From assembly GCF_015353075.1 (NCBI RefSeq), contig NZ_CP064187.1, positions 372,001-436,000 of the forward strand: 64,000 bases of DNA, read 5' to 3'. Below the pieces are notes generated by a model. The model was given only the letters and a program-made list of their open reading frames with translations. It was not told the origin of the DNA and searched no databases. The stretch is from Rhizobium sp. 007 (GTDB taxonomy: Bacteria > Pseudomonadota > Alphaproteobacteria > Rhizobiales > Rhizobiaceae). How positions within the stretch are numbered: position 1 is the first letter of the stretch; every line of letters begins with the position of its first letter. Both the position numbers and the translations under genes were made by a program. This document shows, one piece after another, positions 1 through 7,950 of the stretch.

Positions 1-716
1 TGAACAAGCGTTTCCCGGCTGTCATGGCCGCTGTTGCCCTACTAGCCGGCTGCCAGTCGCCGCAGGCTGTGAGGGAGATCGGCCGGGCGCCTGCCATGAG
101 CCCGATCGGCAGTGGCCTTGCTTACGGCCAAACACCGCAGATGGCGCTTTATCCGAAGCAGCCGCGCCAGGTAGCGCAGGGCTATTCGCTGTGGAGCGAT
201 TCCCAGGCGGCCCTCTTCAAGGATGCGCGCGCACTCAACGTCGGCGACATTCTGACGGTCAATATCCAGATCAACGACAAGGCGACGTTCGACAACGAAA
301 CCAATCGCAGTCGCCAGAATTCGAGCGGGCTCAATTGGGATGTGCAGGCGAACATCTTCGGCTGGAACCCGACCTCCCAGACGGACATCACCTACGGTTC
401 CGACACGAGCACTGACGGCAAGGGCAAGATCGAGCGTTCCGAAAAGCTGACGCTCCTCGTCGCGGCTGTCGTCACCGGCATCCTCGAAAACGGCAACCTC
501 GTCATCAGTGGATCGCAGGAAGTCCGCGTAAACCAGGAAATCCGCATCCTCAATGTTGCCGGTATCGTGCGCCCGCAGGACGTCGATGCCGAAAACCAGA
601 TCTCTTACGAGAAGATCGCCGAAGCCCGCATCTCCTACGGCGGCCGCGGCCGCCTGATGGAAGTGCAGCAGCCGCCGCGCGGCCAGCAGGCCATCGATCT
701 CTTCTCGCCGCTCTAA
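1..716 (+). CDS. flgH: Flagellar L-ring lipoprotein FlgH (lacks first base of start codon)
   Basis: FlgH forms the outer-membrane L-ring bushing of the flagellar basal body. Reading from the edge, bases 1-2 (tg) complete an ATG whose A lies just outside the window, giving MNKRFPAV and a 238-residue protein; the first internal ATG is at 24. The N-terminus is a lipoprotein signal with lipobox LLAGC (Cys about residue 18). The body has the FlgH pattern: VGDILTVNIQINDKATFDNET, a KLTLLVAAVVTGILENGNLVI stretch, and a GIVRP-DV-A-N-I segment near the C-terminus. It is followed 6 bp later by fliL in the same direction. The family assignment is firm; only the one-base truncation is unusual. Confidence 0.95.
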   Translation, partial: NKRFPAVMAAVALLAGCQSPQAVREIGRAPAMSPIGSGLAYGQTPQMALYPKQPRQVAQGYSLWSDSQAALFKDARALNVGDILTVNIQINDKATFDNETNRSRQNSSGLNWDVQANIFGWNPTSQTDITYGSDTSTDGKGKIERSEKLTLLVAAVVTGILENGNLVISGSQEVRVNQEIRILNVAGIVRPQDVDAENQISYEKIAEARISYGGRGRLMEVQQPPRGQQAIDLFSPL

Positions 717-722
717 GGCCGG

Positions 723-1250
723 ATGACCATGGCAGACGCAGAAGAAACCGACGGCAAGCCGAAAGCGAAATCCGCCATGCTGATCATGGCTGCTGGGCTG
801 CTCGCGCTCACCCTTCTCGGCGCTGGCGGCGGCTGGCTCGTCGGCACGACGATTGCACCGAACGTCAAGAGCGCCGAGCAGGCGGAGGTGGCGGCACAAA
901 CGGCTTCGGCCAGCGGCGAAGAGAAAAAGGAAGGCGAGGGCGGACTGCCCCATATTTCCACCGAGGCGAACAACGTCTTCCAGCTTGAGCCGATCACGTC
1001 GAACCTCGCCTATCCCTCGGAAAACTGGGTCCGCCTCGAAGTGGCGCTGCTCTTCAACGGTCCGCCGGATGTGAAAGTGGCCGAGGATATCCACCAGGAT
1101 GTCCTGGCTTACATCCGCACCGTTTCCCTTCAGCAGATCGAAGGGCCGCGCGGCTTTCAATATCTGCGGGATGACATACAGGAACGTGTTGACCTGCGTT
1201 CGCAAGGACGAGTATCGAAGGTCATGTTCAGGACCTTTGTCATCGAATGA
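723..1250 (+). CDS. fliL: Flagellar basal-body protein FliL
   Basis: A 175-residue inner-membrane protein that surrounds the stator at the basal body. One membrane helix covers about residues 18-40 (a run of Leu, Ala and Gly), followed by a low-complexity Ala/Glu/Lys linker and the periplasmic FliL domain (VRLEVALLF, DVLAYIRTVSLQQIEG, and the C-terminal VMFRTFVIE). The start could be ATG 723 or ATG 729 (MADAEE); AAGG at 715-718 favours neither clearly. The last four bases overlap the fliP start (ATGA), so the two are probably translationally coupled. The flgH-fliL-fliP order is the usual rhizobial one. Confidence 0.93.
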   Translation: MTMADAEETDGKPKAKSAMLIMAAGLLALTLLGAGGGWLVGTTIAPNVKSAEQAEVAAQTASASGEEKKEGEGGLPHISTEANNVFQLEPITSNLAYPSENWVRLEVALLFNGPPDVKVAEDIHQDVLAYIRTVSLQQIEGPRGFQYLRDDIQERVDLRSQGRVSKVMFRTFVIE

Positions 1251-1984
1251 TTCGATTTATAGTTTTCTTCGCTGCCATGATGGCGGCGCCGGAATTGGCG
1301 GTTGCCCAGCAGCTGCCGACAGATCTTTTGAACATACCCGTCGATGGTTCCGTCGCCGCCTGGATCATCCGCACCTTCGGCCTTCTGACCGTCCTTTCGG
1401 TCGCGCCCGGCATCCTGATCATGGTGACGAGCTTTCCCCGCTTCGTCATCGCCTTTTCGATCCTGCGCACGGGCATGGGACTTTCTTCCACCCCTTCCAA
1501 CATGATCCTGCTTTCGTTGGCGCTCTTCATGACCTTCTATGTCATGTCGCCAACCTTCGATCAGGCCTGGCAGAGCGGCGTGCAGCCACTGCTTTCCAAC
1601 CAGATCAACGAGCAGGAGGCCGTACAGCGCATTGCGGAGCCCTTCCGCACCTTCATGGCCGCCAACACGCGCGACAAGGATCTGGCGCTCTTCGTCGACC
1701 TTGCGCGTGAGCGCGGCCAGACCGTCCAGACCGGTGCCCAGATCGACTACCGTGTTCTCATTCCGGCTTTCATGATTTCGGAGATCCGGCGCGGGTTTGA
1801 GATCGGCTTCCTGATCGTCCTGCCGTTCCTCGTCATCGACCTGATCGTTGCAACGATCACTATGGCGATGGGCATGATGATGCTGCCGCCGACCTCGATC
1901 TCGCTGCCGTTCAAGATCCTGTTCTTCGTATTGATCGACGGCTGGAACCTGCTGGTCGGCAGCCTGGTGCGATCCTTCAGCTAA
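1247..1984 (+). CDS. fliP: Flagellar export gate protein FliP
   Basis: A 245-residue core component of the flagellar type III export gate. It has a cleavable signal sequence (hydrophobic residues 3-20, AVAQQ cleavage region), four predicted membrane helices, and the FliP family signatures: VTSFPRFVIAFSILR and LRTGMGLSSTPSNMILLSLAL in the N-terminal half, and PAFMISEIRRGFEIGFLIVL before the last helices. It overlaps fliL by 4 bp and is the last gene of this run; a strong stem-loop follows at 2027. Its partners FliQ, FlhA and FliR are encoded about 19 kb downstream in the same locus. Confidence 0.96.
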   Translation: MIRFIVFFAAMMAAPELAVAQQLPTDLLNIPVDGSVAAWIIRTFGLLTVLSVAPGILIMVTSFPRFVIAFSILRTGMGLSSTPSNMILLSLALFMTFYVMSPTFDQAWQSGVQPLLSNQINEQEAVQRIAEPFRTFMAANTRDKDLALFVDLARERGQTVQTGAQIDYRVLIPAFMISEIRRGFEIGFLIVLPFLVIDLIVATITMAMGMMMLPPTSISLPFKILFFVLIDGWNLLVGSLVRSFS

Positions 1985-2026
1985 TCTCCACTAACGAATT
2001 CCGATCGGCCGGCATGCCGCAATGAA

Positions 2027-2054
2027 AAACCGCCGGGCATGCAGCCGGCGGTTT
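2027..2054. terminator. Bidirectional terminator between fliP and the glycosyltransferase gene
   Basis: A perfect 10-bp stem (aaaccgccgg / ccggcggttt, 2027-2036 and 2045-2054) with an 8-nt loop, flanked by A-rich and T-rich ends. It lies between two convergent genes, so it can serve both strands. Confidence 0.8.
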
Positions 2055-2073
2055 CCTTCATCTTATACAGCAG

Positions 2074-3993
2074 CTATTCCGCCGAGTAGAACGGCTCTGT
2101 ACGCCGCGGCAAAGCCGGCACGTCGATGTGATCAGGATCAAGGCCGTTCCTGGCGCGCTCAGCCATCATTTCATAGGCTGTTTCCAGGTGATGGCAGAAG
2201 CGCTCCGCATCGAAAAGCGGCATGATCGGGCCGTTGGCTTTCAGGCGCGCCTTGTACTCGGCGATCTTTTCGGGATTTTGCGCCAGCTCGACGGCCAGGT
2301 CTTCATAAGCCTTCAGGTCCGGGGCAACGAGTTCGGGCAGGCCGATGGCGTGCTGCAGGCTCTCGCTGACGCGCGACGCGAAGTTGGTGCCCTTGACTGT
2401 CAGGACCGGCAGACCGCCCCATAGCTGCTCCGACGTGGTCGTGTGACCATTGACCGGGAATGTGTCGATGCCGATGTCGGCTGCCTGCTGGCGGGTGATA
2501 TGTTCTTCGTAGGTGACACGCGGGCAAAAGATGATGCGCTTTTGCGGGATGCCGGCCTGCTGGAACCTCTTCGAGAGATTTGCCTGGTTCCGCGTCCCGT
2601 TGGACATGATCCAAAGGACGCTGTTGGGCGCGCGCTTCAGGATATTGCACCAGATGTCGATCGTCTCGGCGATGATTTTGCGGTTGCCGTTGAACGAAGC
2701 GAAGATGAAGGCATCTTCAGGCAGGCCGAGGTCGGCCCGCGTGATCGGCTTCGGTTTCGGACGGTTCGTCGGGTCATTCGGCTGGTAGCTTTCCGGCATC
2801 CGGCAGAATTTCTCATGGTAATACGGCTTTGCCGCATCCGGAAGGACGAAGCGGTCGCCGATGACGTAGTCGAGATCGATGTTGAGCGTGCTGCCCGGAA
2901 AACCGAGCCAGGCGACATGAACAGGTGCCAGCGGCAGATTGAAAGACGATGCCCGGCTGCCGGCGGTGTGGCCCTTCAGGTCGACCATGATGTCGATGTT
3001 ATGCTCGCGAACGACGGCAGCGATTGCTTCATTGGAAAGGCCGTACACATCGACGACGTTTCCCCAACGGCTGCGGTCGGTCGTGTTCTTCGCCAGATGC
3101 TCCGGCTCCGTGTGGCAGAACAGCGTAATTTCGAAGCGGCTCGTGTCGTGCAGTTCGAGGATGCGCTGCAGGAGCTTCATCGTCGCGTGGTGATCCCAGA
3201 AGTCCGAGGACATGTAGCCGACGCGGATCTTGTCGGACCAGGTGTGCGGCATCTTCCGCCGCATGGCGACGCGTTCTGGATTGAGGGGGGTCGTACCGAT
3301 CGTGGCAAACCGGTTCAGGCTCTCGTCGCCGTTCCAGTGGAGATGGTAGAACGGGTTGTCCTTGCGAAGCACGTCGAGATCGCCTTTGGCGATGCGCTCG
3401 ATGATCGGAGCATTGTGTTTGTCGGTTTCGTCGAAATCGTTGAACTCGCGCAAGAAGACCAGATAGAGAAAGCGGAAAGCGATATTGCCGGGGTACCGCT
3501 TGAACAGATTGCGCGCGAGCATCTGGTTGGTCTGATCATGCAGGTCGTCGGTCAGGAGCAGGGCGGCGAGCCTGGAGTGGTCTGGATTGGAACTTTCCGA
3601 CAGCACTTTCTTGAACGGCTTTACGATGTCGCGCTGCTGGCGGTTCAGGTAGATCGAGGTCAGGATATAGGCGAGCTCCGCGTCATCCTGCGCCTTCGAA
3701 AGATTGCGCATGCCGATCAGCAATGCGTCGTCTTCGTTCCCGCACTCAAAATGTAGACGTGCGGCCTGCTTGTGGTATTCGTATGCGTTCGGGCTGTCGT
3801 ATTGAGCAGCGAGCGCATAGGATCTTGCCGCATCTGCCTTGAAGCCCAACTGCAGAAGGTTCTTTGCAAGCAGCGCGTAGGTTTTGGCGTCCTGTTGGCT
3901 GTCGATGAGCTGGTTCAGTGTTGCAAGCGATTGGGTATAGCGGCCCATCTGGTAGTCTTTGGAGGCTGCCGAAAACGAAACTTTGCTGTTCAA
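2074..3993 (-). CDS. TPR/GT41 (OGT/SPINDLY-like) glycosyltransferase, likely flagellin-modifying
   Basis: A 639-residue cytoplasmic protein. The N-terminal part (about 10-190) is helical with TPR-like repeats; the C-terminal part is a GT41 domain like eukaryotic OGT. Visible GT41 landmarks are SSDFWDHHATMKLL (catalytic-His region, H268/269), DLKGHTAGSR (about 339-347), FASFNGNRKI with the nucleotide-binding Lys near 439, and DTFPVNGHTTTSEQLWGG-P (about 510-528). I chose the TTG start at 3993 because GGAG sits 6 nt upstream; an ATG at 4059 would add 22 poorly conserved residues. It sits between fliP and the flagellins, facing away from flaA. Caulobacter FlmG, a TPR-plus-GT41 protein, glycosylates flagellin; by analogy this may do so here. 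The sugar donor is unknown and no sugar-biosynthesis genes lie beside it. Confidence 0.8.
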   Translation of the reverse strand: MNSKVSFSAASKDYQMGRYTQSLATLNQLIDSQQDAKTYALLAKNLLQLGFKADAARSYALAAQYDSPNAYEYHKQAARLHFECGNEDDALLIGMRNLSKAQDDAELAYILTSIYLNRQQRDIVKPFKKVLSESSNPDHSRLAALLLTDDLHDQTNQMLARNLFKRYPGNIAFRFLYLVFLREFNDFDETDKHNAPIIERIAKGDLDVLRKDNPFYHLHWNGDESLNRFATIGTTPLNPERVAMRRKMPHTWSDKIRVGYMSSDFWDHHATMKLLQRILELHDTSRFEITLFCHTEPEHLAKNTTDRSRWGNVVDVYGLSNEAIAAVVREHNIDIMVDLKGHTAGSRASSFNLPLAPVHVAWLGFPGSTLNIDLDYVIGDRFVLPDAAKPYYHEKFCRMPESYQPNDPTNRPKPKPITRADLGLPEDAFIFASFNGNRKIIAETIDIWCNILKRAPNSVLWIMSNGTRNQANLSKRFQQAGIPQKRIIFCPRVTYEEHITRQQAADIGIDTFPVNGHTTTSEQLWGGLPVLTVKGTNFASRVSESLQHAIGLPELVAPDLKAYEDLAVELAQNPEKIAEYKARLKANGPIMPLFDAERFCHHLETAYEMMAERARNGLDPDHIDVPALPRRTEPFYSAE

Positions 3994-4382
3994 AACCAAC
4001 TCCGTGCGGAAATATCCGTTTGAATGTCGCCGTTCAGGGTCGCGCCCACGGCGCCGCAAAGGCGCAATTATCCCAACCCTGGTTCATCGCATATTGCCGG
4101 GCGAAGCTTGCTTGAAACAGGTGACCAGTGGATGCGCACTACAAAATATTTTTAGCTTGAGATTACAGATATTTACCGCGCATTAACTACGCCTGCTGTC
4201 CGCGTTCGGGCACTGCTTCGTTTTTAAGAAGTTGGCAAGCATTGGCTGCGAGATTGCTCCCCGACATGACGGGTTTGGGCCAAGAACACAAGGCACCGAG
4301 GGGCATGAAGCTGCTCCGTCATCGCCGGTAAGCAGTCCGGTAATGTCCTCCTTTTGTATCTAGTTTTCTAGGGGACAGACTT
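3994..4382. promoter_or_regulatory. Divergent intergenic region of flaA and the glycosyltransferase gene
   Basis: 389 bp with no convincing gene. It must hold the promoters of both flanking genes. An A/T-rich patch lies at about 4138-4200, and the flagellin leader motif occupies 4301-4350. I see no sigma-70 or sigma-28 hexamer pair I would commit to. Confidence 0.6.
4301..4350 (+). promoter_or_regulatory. Flagellin leader element, copy 1 (flaA)
   Basis: Contains GGCATGAAGCTG, then CCGGTAA, then TCCGGTAATGTCCTCC, ending 33 bp before the flaA start. The same ordered blocks occur before flaB, flaC and flaD. Its place just upstream of the coding region suggests a promoter-proximal element or a 5' untranslated leader; FlbT, encoded at 19598, acts on flagellin leaders in Caulobacter. 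Confidence 0.55.
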
Positions 4383-5291
4383 ATGACAAGTATTAATACG
4401 AACAACTCTTCCATGGCAGCTCTCCAGACGCTGCGTAACGTCAACAAGGGCCTGAACCAGACTCAGAACCACGTTTCGACGGGTCTGCGCGTCGGCTCGG
4501 CTTCCGACAACGCTGCTTACTGGTCGATCGCAACGACCATGCGTTCCGACAACAAGGCGCTCTCGGCCGTTTCCGACGCTCTCGGCATGGGTGCCGCCAA
4601 GGTCGACACCGCTTACACCGCGATGGACAGCGCCATCGACGTTGTTTCCGAAATCAAGGCCAAGCTGGTCGCCGCAACTGAAAACGGCGTCGACAAGGCG
4701 AAGGTCCAGGAAGAAATCAGCCAGCTGCAAGCGCAGTTGATGAGCATCGCTCAGTCGGCTTCCTTCAATGGCGAAAACTGGGTTGCCGGCGCAAACAACA
4801 CCACGAAGAGCGTTGTTTCGTCCTTCGTTCGCGACGGTTCGAACGGCGTCTCGGTCAAGACCACCGACTACAAGCTCGACAACACCTCGGCCGGCAACGT
4901 GCTGTTCGGCATGAGCGGCGGCTCGATCGAAACCTCCACCGGCATCCTCGGCACCTCGACGGGCGCAACCGGTTCCGTCTACTCGATGGACATCACCAAC
5001 TTCACGCTGGGCCAGATCTCGACGGCTCTGTCCAACGTCGAATCCGCACTGAAGGCGATGACTTCGGCTGGTGCCGAGCTCGGCTCGCTCTCCACCCGCA
5101 TCGAACTGCAAGACGATTTCGTCTCGGCTCTGAGCGACTCGATCGACTCCGGTATCGGCCGTCTCGTCGACGCTGACATGGAAGAAGAGTCCTCCAAGCT
5201 CAGCGCCCTGCAGACGCAGCAGCAGCTTGCGATCCAGTCTCTCTCGATCGCCAACTCCTCTTCGCAGAACATCCTGTCGCTCTTCCGCTAA
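4383..5291 (+). CDS. flaA: Flagellin FlaA
   Basis: A 302-residue filament subunit exported through the flagellar type III machine. The N-terminal D0/D1 region (NNSSMAALQTLRNVNKGLNQ, then VSTGLRVGSASDNAAYW) and the C-terminal D1/D0 region (QDDFVSALSDSIDSGIGRLV, then LSIANSSSQNILSLFR) are classic flagellin. The central variable domain is short, as is usual for rhizobial complex flagellins. Long stretches of DNA and protein are identical to flaB next door. A leader motif precedes it (4301) and a 13-bp-stem terminator follows it (5319), so it appears to be transcribed alone. The A/B/C/D names here follow gene order only. Confidence 0.95.
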   Translation: MTSINTNNSSMAALQTLRNVNKGLNQTQNHVSTGLRVGSASDNAAYWSIATTMRSDNKALSAVSDALGMGAAKVDTAYTAMDSAIDVVSEIKAKLVAATENGVDKAKVQEEISQLQAQLMSIAQSASFNGENWVAGANNTTKSVVSSFVRDGSNGVSVKTTDYKLDNTSAGNVLFGMSGGSIETSTGILGTSTGATGSVYSMDITNFTLGQISTALSNVESALKAMTSAGAELGSLSTRIELQDDFVSALSDSIDSGIGRLVDADMEEESSKLSALQTQQQLAIQSLSIANSSSQNILSLFR

Positions 5292-5318
5292 GAGCGGTCG
5301 AAATCGACAAGCACGAGT

Positions 5319-5354
5319 TTTCGCGGCCGGGTCATCCCGGCCGCGAAATGTTTT
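5319..5354 (+). terminator. Rho-independent terminator after flaA
   Basis: A perfect 13-bp GC-rich stem (5319-5331 with 5336-5348), 4-nt loop TCAT, followed by TGTTTT. Confidence 0.85.
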
Positions 5355-5493
5355 AAGAACAGGTTAATCAAATCACATTTAACATTCAGAATTCATTAAC
5401 TAAATTTCTTTTTTAGCTTCAGTATTCCTTAACCATCTTGCTGTTTCCTAAGCCCATCGAAACGGCGAGTTAACCTTAATGGATGCGGTTAAC

Positions 5494-5546
5494 AGGCATG
5501 AGGCTGATCGCTGTGGGCCGGCTAAAAATTCCGGAATGTCCCTTCC
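5494..5546 (+). promoter_or_regulatory. Flagellin leader element, copy 2 (flaB)
   Basis: GGCATGAGGCTGATCGC, then CCGGCTAA, then TCCGGAATGTCCCTTCC, ending about 30 bp before the flaB start. GTTAAC blocks at about 5469 and 5488 precede it and recur upstream of flaC, so the similarity extends beyond the motif itself. Confidence 0.6.
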
Positions 5547-5576
5547 TTGTTTTTCCTGCCAAAGGGGCAAATAGAC

Positions 5577-6488
5577 ATGACGAGTATCGTTACCAATAAC
5601 GCTGCAATGGCAGCTCTCCAGACTCTCCGCGGCATCAACCAGGGCCTCGGCGAAACCCAGGATCATGTTTCGTCCGGCCTGCGCGTCGGCAAGGCCGCTG
5701 ACAACGCTGCTTACTGGTCGATCGCAACGACCATGCGTTCCGACAACAAGGCGCTTTCGGCTGTTTCGGACGCTCTCGGCCTCGGTGCCGCCAAGGTCGA
5801 CACTGCCTATGCTGCGATGGACAGCGCCATCGACGTTGTTTCCGAAATCAAGGCCAAGCTGGTCGCCGCGACCGAAAACGGCGTCGACAAGGCGAAGGTC
5901 CAGGAAGAAATCGACCAGCTTCAGGAACAATTGCTGAGCATTGCTCAGTCGGCTGCCTTCTCCGGCGAAAACTGGGTTGCCGGGGCAAACAACACCACGA
6001 AGAGCGTTGTTTCGACCTTCGTTCGCGATGGTTCGAACGGCGTCTCGGTCAAGATGACCGACTACAAGCTCGACAACACCTCGGCCGGCAACGTGCTGTT
6101 CGGCATGAGCGGCGGCACGATCGAAACCTCCACCGGCATCCTCGGCACCTCGACGGGCGCAACCGGTTCCGTCTACTCGATGGACATCACCAACTTCACG
6201 CTGGGCCAGCTCTCGACGGCTCTGTCCAACGTCGAAGCCGCACTGAAGGCAATGACTTCGGCTGGTGCCGAGCTCGGCTCGATCTCCACTCGCATCGAAA
6301 TGCAGGACGATTTCGTCTCGGCTCTGAGCGACTCGATCGACTCCGGTATCGGCCGTCTCGTCGACGCCGACATGGAAGAAGAGTCCTCCAAGCTCAGCGC
6401 CCTGCAGACGCAGCAGCAGCTCGCGATCCAGTCTCTCTCGATCGCCAACTCCTCTTCGCAGAACATCCTGTCGCTCTTCCGCGGCTAA
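5577..6488 (+). CDS. flaB: Flagellin FlaB
   Basis: A 303-residue flagellin nearly identical to FlaA in the N- and C-terminal polymerisation domains; the differences are mostly conservative, such as GLGETQDHVSSGLRVGKAAD near the N-terminus. The start is ATG 5577, preceded by AAAGGGGCAA; an in-frame ATG at 5547 lies inside the leader and would add ten residues that no neighbour flagellin has. It has its own leader element (5494) and terminator (6539). Mixed flagellins build the rigid ridged 'complex' filament of rhizobia. Shared nucleotide blocks with flaA suggest recent duplication or gene conversion. Confidence 0.95.
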   Translation: MTSIVTNNAAMAALQTLRGINQGLGETQDHVSSGLRVGKAADNAAYWSIATTMRSDNKALSAVSDALGLGAAKVDTAYAAMDSAIDVVSEIKAKLVAATENGVDKAKVQEEIDQLQEQLLSIAQSAAFSGENWVAGANNTTKSVVSTFVRDGSNGVSVKMTDYKLDNTSAGNVLFGMSGGTIETSTGILGTSTGATGSVYSMDITNFTLGQLSTALSNVEAALKAMTSAGAELGSISTRIEMQDDFVSALSDSIDSGIGRLVDADMEEESSKLSALQTQQQLAIQSLSIANSSSQNILSLFRG

Positions 6489-6506
6489 CAGGTCGAAGAA
6501 CATACA

Positions 6507-6568
6507 CCTGCCGGCTCGTCCGGCAGGCCACGATAAGGAAGCCGCGCTTTGTTGGAGCGCGGCTTTTT
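6507..6568 (+). terminator. Terminator after flaB
   Basis: A first stem-loop (8 bp, 6507-6514 with 6520-6527) is followed by a second, classic one: a 10-bp stem (6539-6548 with 6556-6565) and then a T run. The second hairpin is the probable rho-independent terminator. Confidence 0.85.
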
Positions 6569-6577
6569 CTGTTGGCG

Positions 6578-6592
6578 TTAACTATTCGTTAA
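6578..6592 (+). promoter_or_regulatory. CtrA-like box upstream of flaC
   Basis: TTAA-CTATTCG-TTAA fits the CtrA consensus TTAA-N7-TTAA and continues into TTAACCAT. It lies about 140 bp before the flaC start. A lone TTAACCAT is found upstream of flaB at 5429-5436. This is a sequence match only; short AT-rich motifs can arise by chance. Confidence 0.4.
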
Positions 6593-6651
6593 CCATTTTG
6601 GCGTCTTCTGCGCTCAACGAAACGGCGGGTTAACCAATATTGATTTTCGGT

Positions 6652-6708
6652 TAACAGGCATGAAAGCTGACCGCCGCTCCCGGTAGTCCGGAATGTCCCT
6701 TCCCAATA
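6652..6708 (+). promoter_or_regulatory. Flagellin leader element, copy 3 (flaC)
   Basis: GTTAACAGGCATGAAAGCTGACCGC, interrupted here for brevity, then CCGGTAG and TCCGGAATGTCCCTTCCC, ending 26 bp before the flaC start. It is closest to the flaB copy, including the preceding GTTAAC. Confidence 0.6.
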
Positions 6709-6733
6709 TATGCCAACAAGGGGCAATCATTTT

Positions 6734-7639
6734 ATGACCAGTATTTTGACCAATGTCGCTGCAATGGCCGCTCTCCAGACGCTGCGCGCCATCAATGACA
6801 GTCTGGAGGAAACTCAAAATCATGTTTCATCCGGTTATCGCGTAGAAAAGGCAGCCGATAATGCCGCCTATTGGTCGATCGCAACGACCATGCGCTCCGA
6901 CAATAAGGCGCTTTCGGCGGTCTCCGACGCTCTGGGTCTCGGTGCCGCCAAGGTCGACACTGCCTATTCTGCGATGGACAGCGCCGTCGACGTGGTGACA
7001 GAAATCAAGGCCAAGCTGGTTGCAGCGACCGAGAAGGGTGTCGACAGAACGAAAATCCAGGAAGAGATCAAGCAGCTGCAGGCGCAGCTCCTCAGCATTG
7101 CGCAATCCGCATCCTTCTCCGGCGAAAACTGGGTCGCAGGCAACGAAACGAAAAGCGTTGTCTCCTCCTTCGTCCGCGACGGCAACGGAAACACTTCCGT
7201 TACGACCACCGACTATAAGCTCGACTCCTCGTCCACCGGCAACGTTCTGTTTGGCGTGAGCGGTGGCGCAATCGAAACCTCATCGGGCATTATCGGCTCT
7301 TCGAACGGGACCATCGGTTCAATCTACTCGATGGACATCACATCCTTCGGAACGGACGGGATTTCGCTCGCTCTGACGGCCGTCGAACTCGGCCTCGAGG
7401 CGATGACGAGGGCAGCCTCGCAGCTCGGCTCGATCTCGACACGCATCCAGCTACAGGAGGATTTCGTCTCAGCGCTGAGCGACTCGATCGACTCGGGTGT
7501 CGGCCGTCTCGTCGATGCAAACATGGAAGAGGAATCCAGCAAGCTGACGGCATTGCAGACGCAGCAACAGCTAGCGATCCAGTCGCTGTCGATTGCGAAT
7601 TCCAGCGCGCAGAACATTCTCTCGCTCTTCCGCAGTTAA
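6734..7639 (+). CDS. flaC: Flagellin FlaC
   Basis: A 301-residue flagellin, clearly related to FlaA/FlaB but more diverged, especially in the central domain (TKSVVSSFVRDGNGNTSVTT, shorter by a few residues) and around 200-230. The polymerisation ends are conserved (MAALQTLRAINDSLEETQNH and QLAIQSLSIANSSAQNILSL). The start is ATG 6734 (MTSILTN), matching the other flagellins; an in-frame ATG at 6710 is upstream extension. It is preceded by its own leader element and a CtrA-like box, and followed by a terminator at 7711. Probably a secondary filament subunit. Confidence 0.94.
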   Translation: MTSILTNVAAMAALQTLRAINDSLEETQNHVSSGYRVEKAADNAAYWSIATTMRSDNKALSAVSDALGLGAAKVDTAYSAMDSAVDVVTEIKAKLVAATEKGVDRTKIQEEIKQLQAQLLSIAQSASFSGENWVAGNETKSVVSSFVRDGNGNTSVTTTDYKLDSSSTGNVLFGVSGGAIETSSGIIGSSNGTIGSIYSMDITSFGTDGISLALTAVELGLEAMTRAASQLGSISTRIQLQEDFVSALSDSIDSGVGRLVDANMEEESSKLTALQTQQQLAIQSLSIANSSAQNILSLFRS

Positions 7640-7710
7640 GCTTCAGGTTGAAGCTAAGCCAGGCCCAGATCCTGGCCAAGCGGCGGCTTTCGGCCGCAAC
7701 AACAGACAGC

Positions 7711-7741
7711 AAATCGCGCCGTTTGGCGCGATTTCGATTTT
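7711..7741 (+). terminator. Terminator after flaC
   Basis: A perfect 10-bp stem (aaatcgcgcc / ggcgcgattt, 7711-7720 with 7725-7734), 4-nt loop, then CGATTTT. Confidence 0.8.
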
Positions 7742-7879
7742 GGAAATCAAGAGCTTGCGTCAAGCTTGCCGGTGCGTTCGGCGGATGCGTTCAACCTCTT
7801 GCCGTCAAGGTAAATGTCGGGTTAACCTCATTGTAGAGTTGATTTGTTTGCGACGTACCGGCCTGGAGGGACCAGCCGG

Positions 7880-7926
7880 CGGCATGAAGCCAGTTAAGTC
7901 GCTGCCGGCAATCCGGCCTGTCCCAT
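7880..7926 (+). promoter_or_regulatory. Flagellin leader element, copy 4 (flaD)
   Basis: GGCATGAAGCCAG, then GCCGGCAATCCGGCCTGTCCC, the most diverged copy, ending 24 bp before the flaD start. The block order and distance to the start codon match the other three. Confidence 0.5.
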
Positions 7927-7950
7927 TCATATTATTTCAGGGATTAATCG

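Larger units (their letters stand above)
7640..7950 (+). promoter_or_regulatory. flaC-flaD intergenic region
   Basis: 311 bp. It holds a small stem-loop directly after flaC (7639-7655), the flaC terminator (7711-7741), a GTTAACC block at about 7820, and the flaD leader element (7880-7926). No coding sequence is convincing here. Confidence 0.6.

Noticed and set aside
42..1205. 387-codon minus-strand frame across flgH and fliL
   Set aside because: It lies antisense to two clear flagellar genes and crosses their boundary; no family pattern.
4368..6503. Long open frames on the minus strand inside flaA and flaB (up to about 350 codons)
   Set aside because: They are antisense to strongly conserved flagellins, repeat from one flagellin to the next because the DNA does, and have no ribosome site or known protein pattern.
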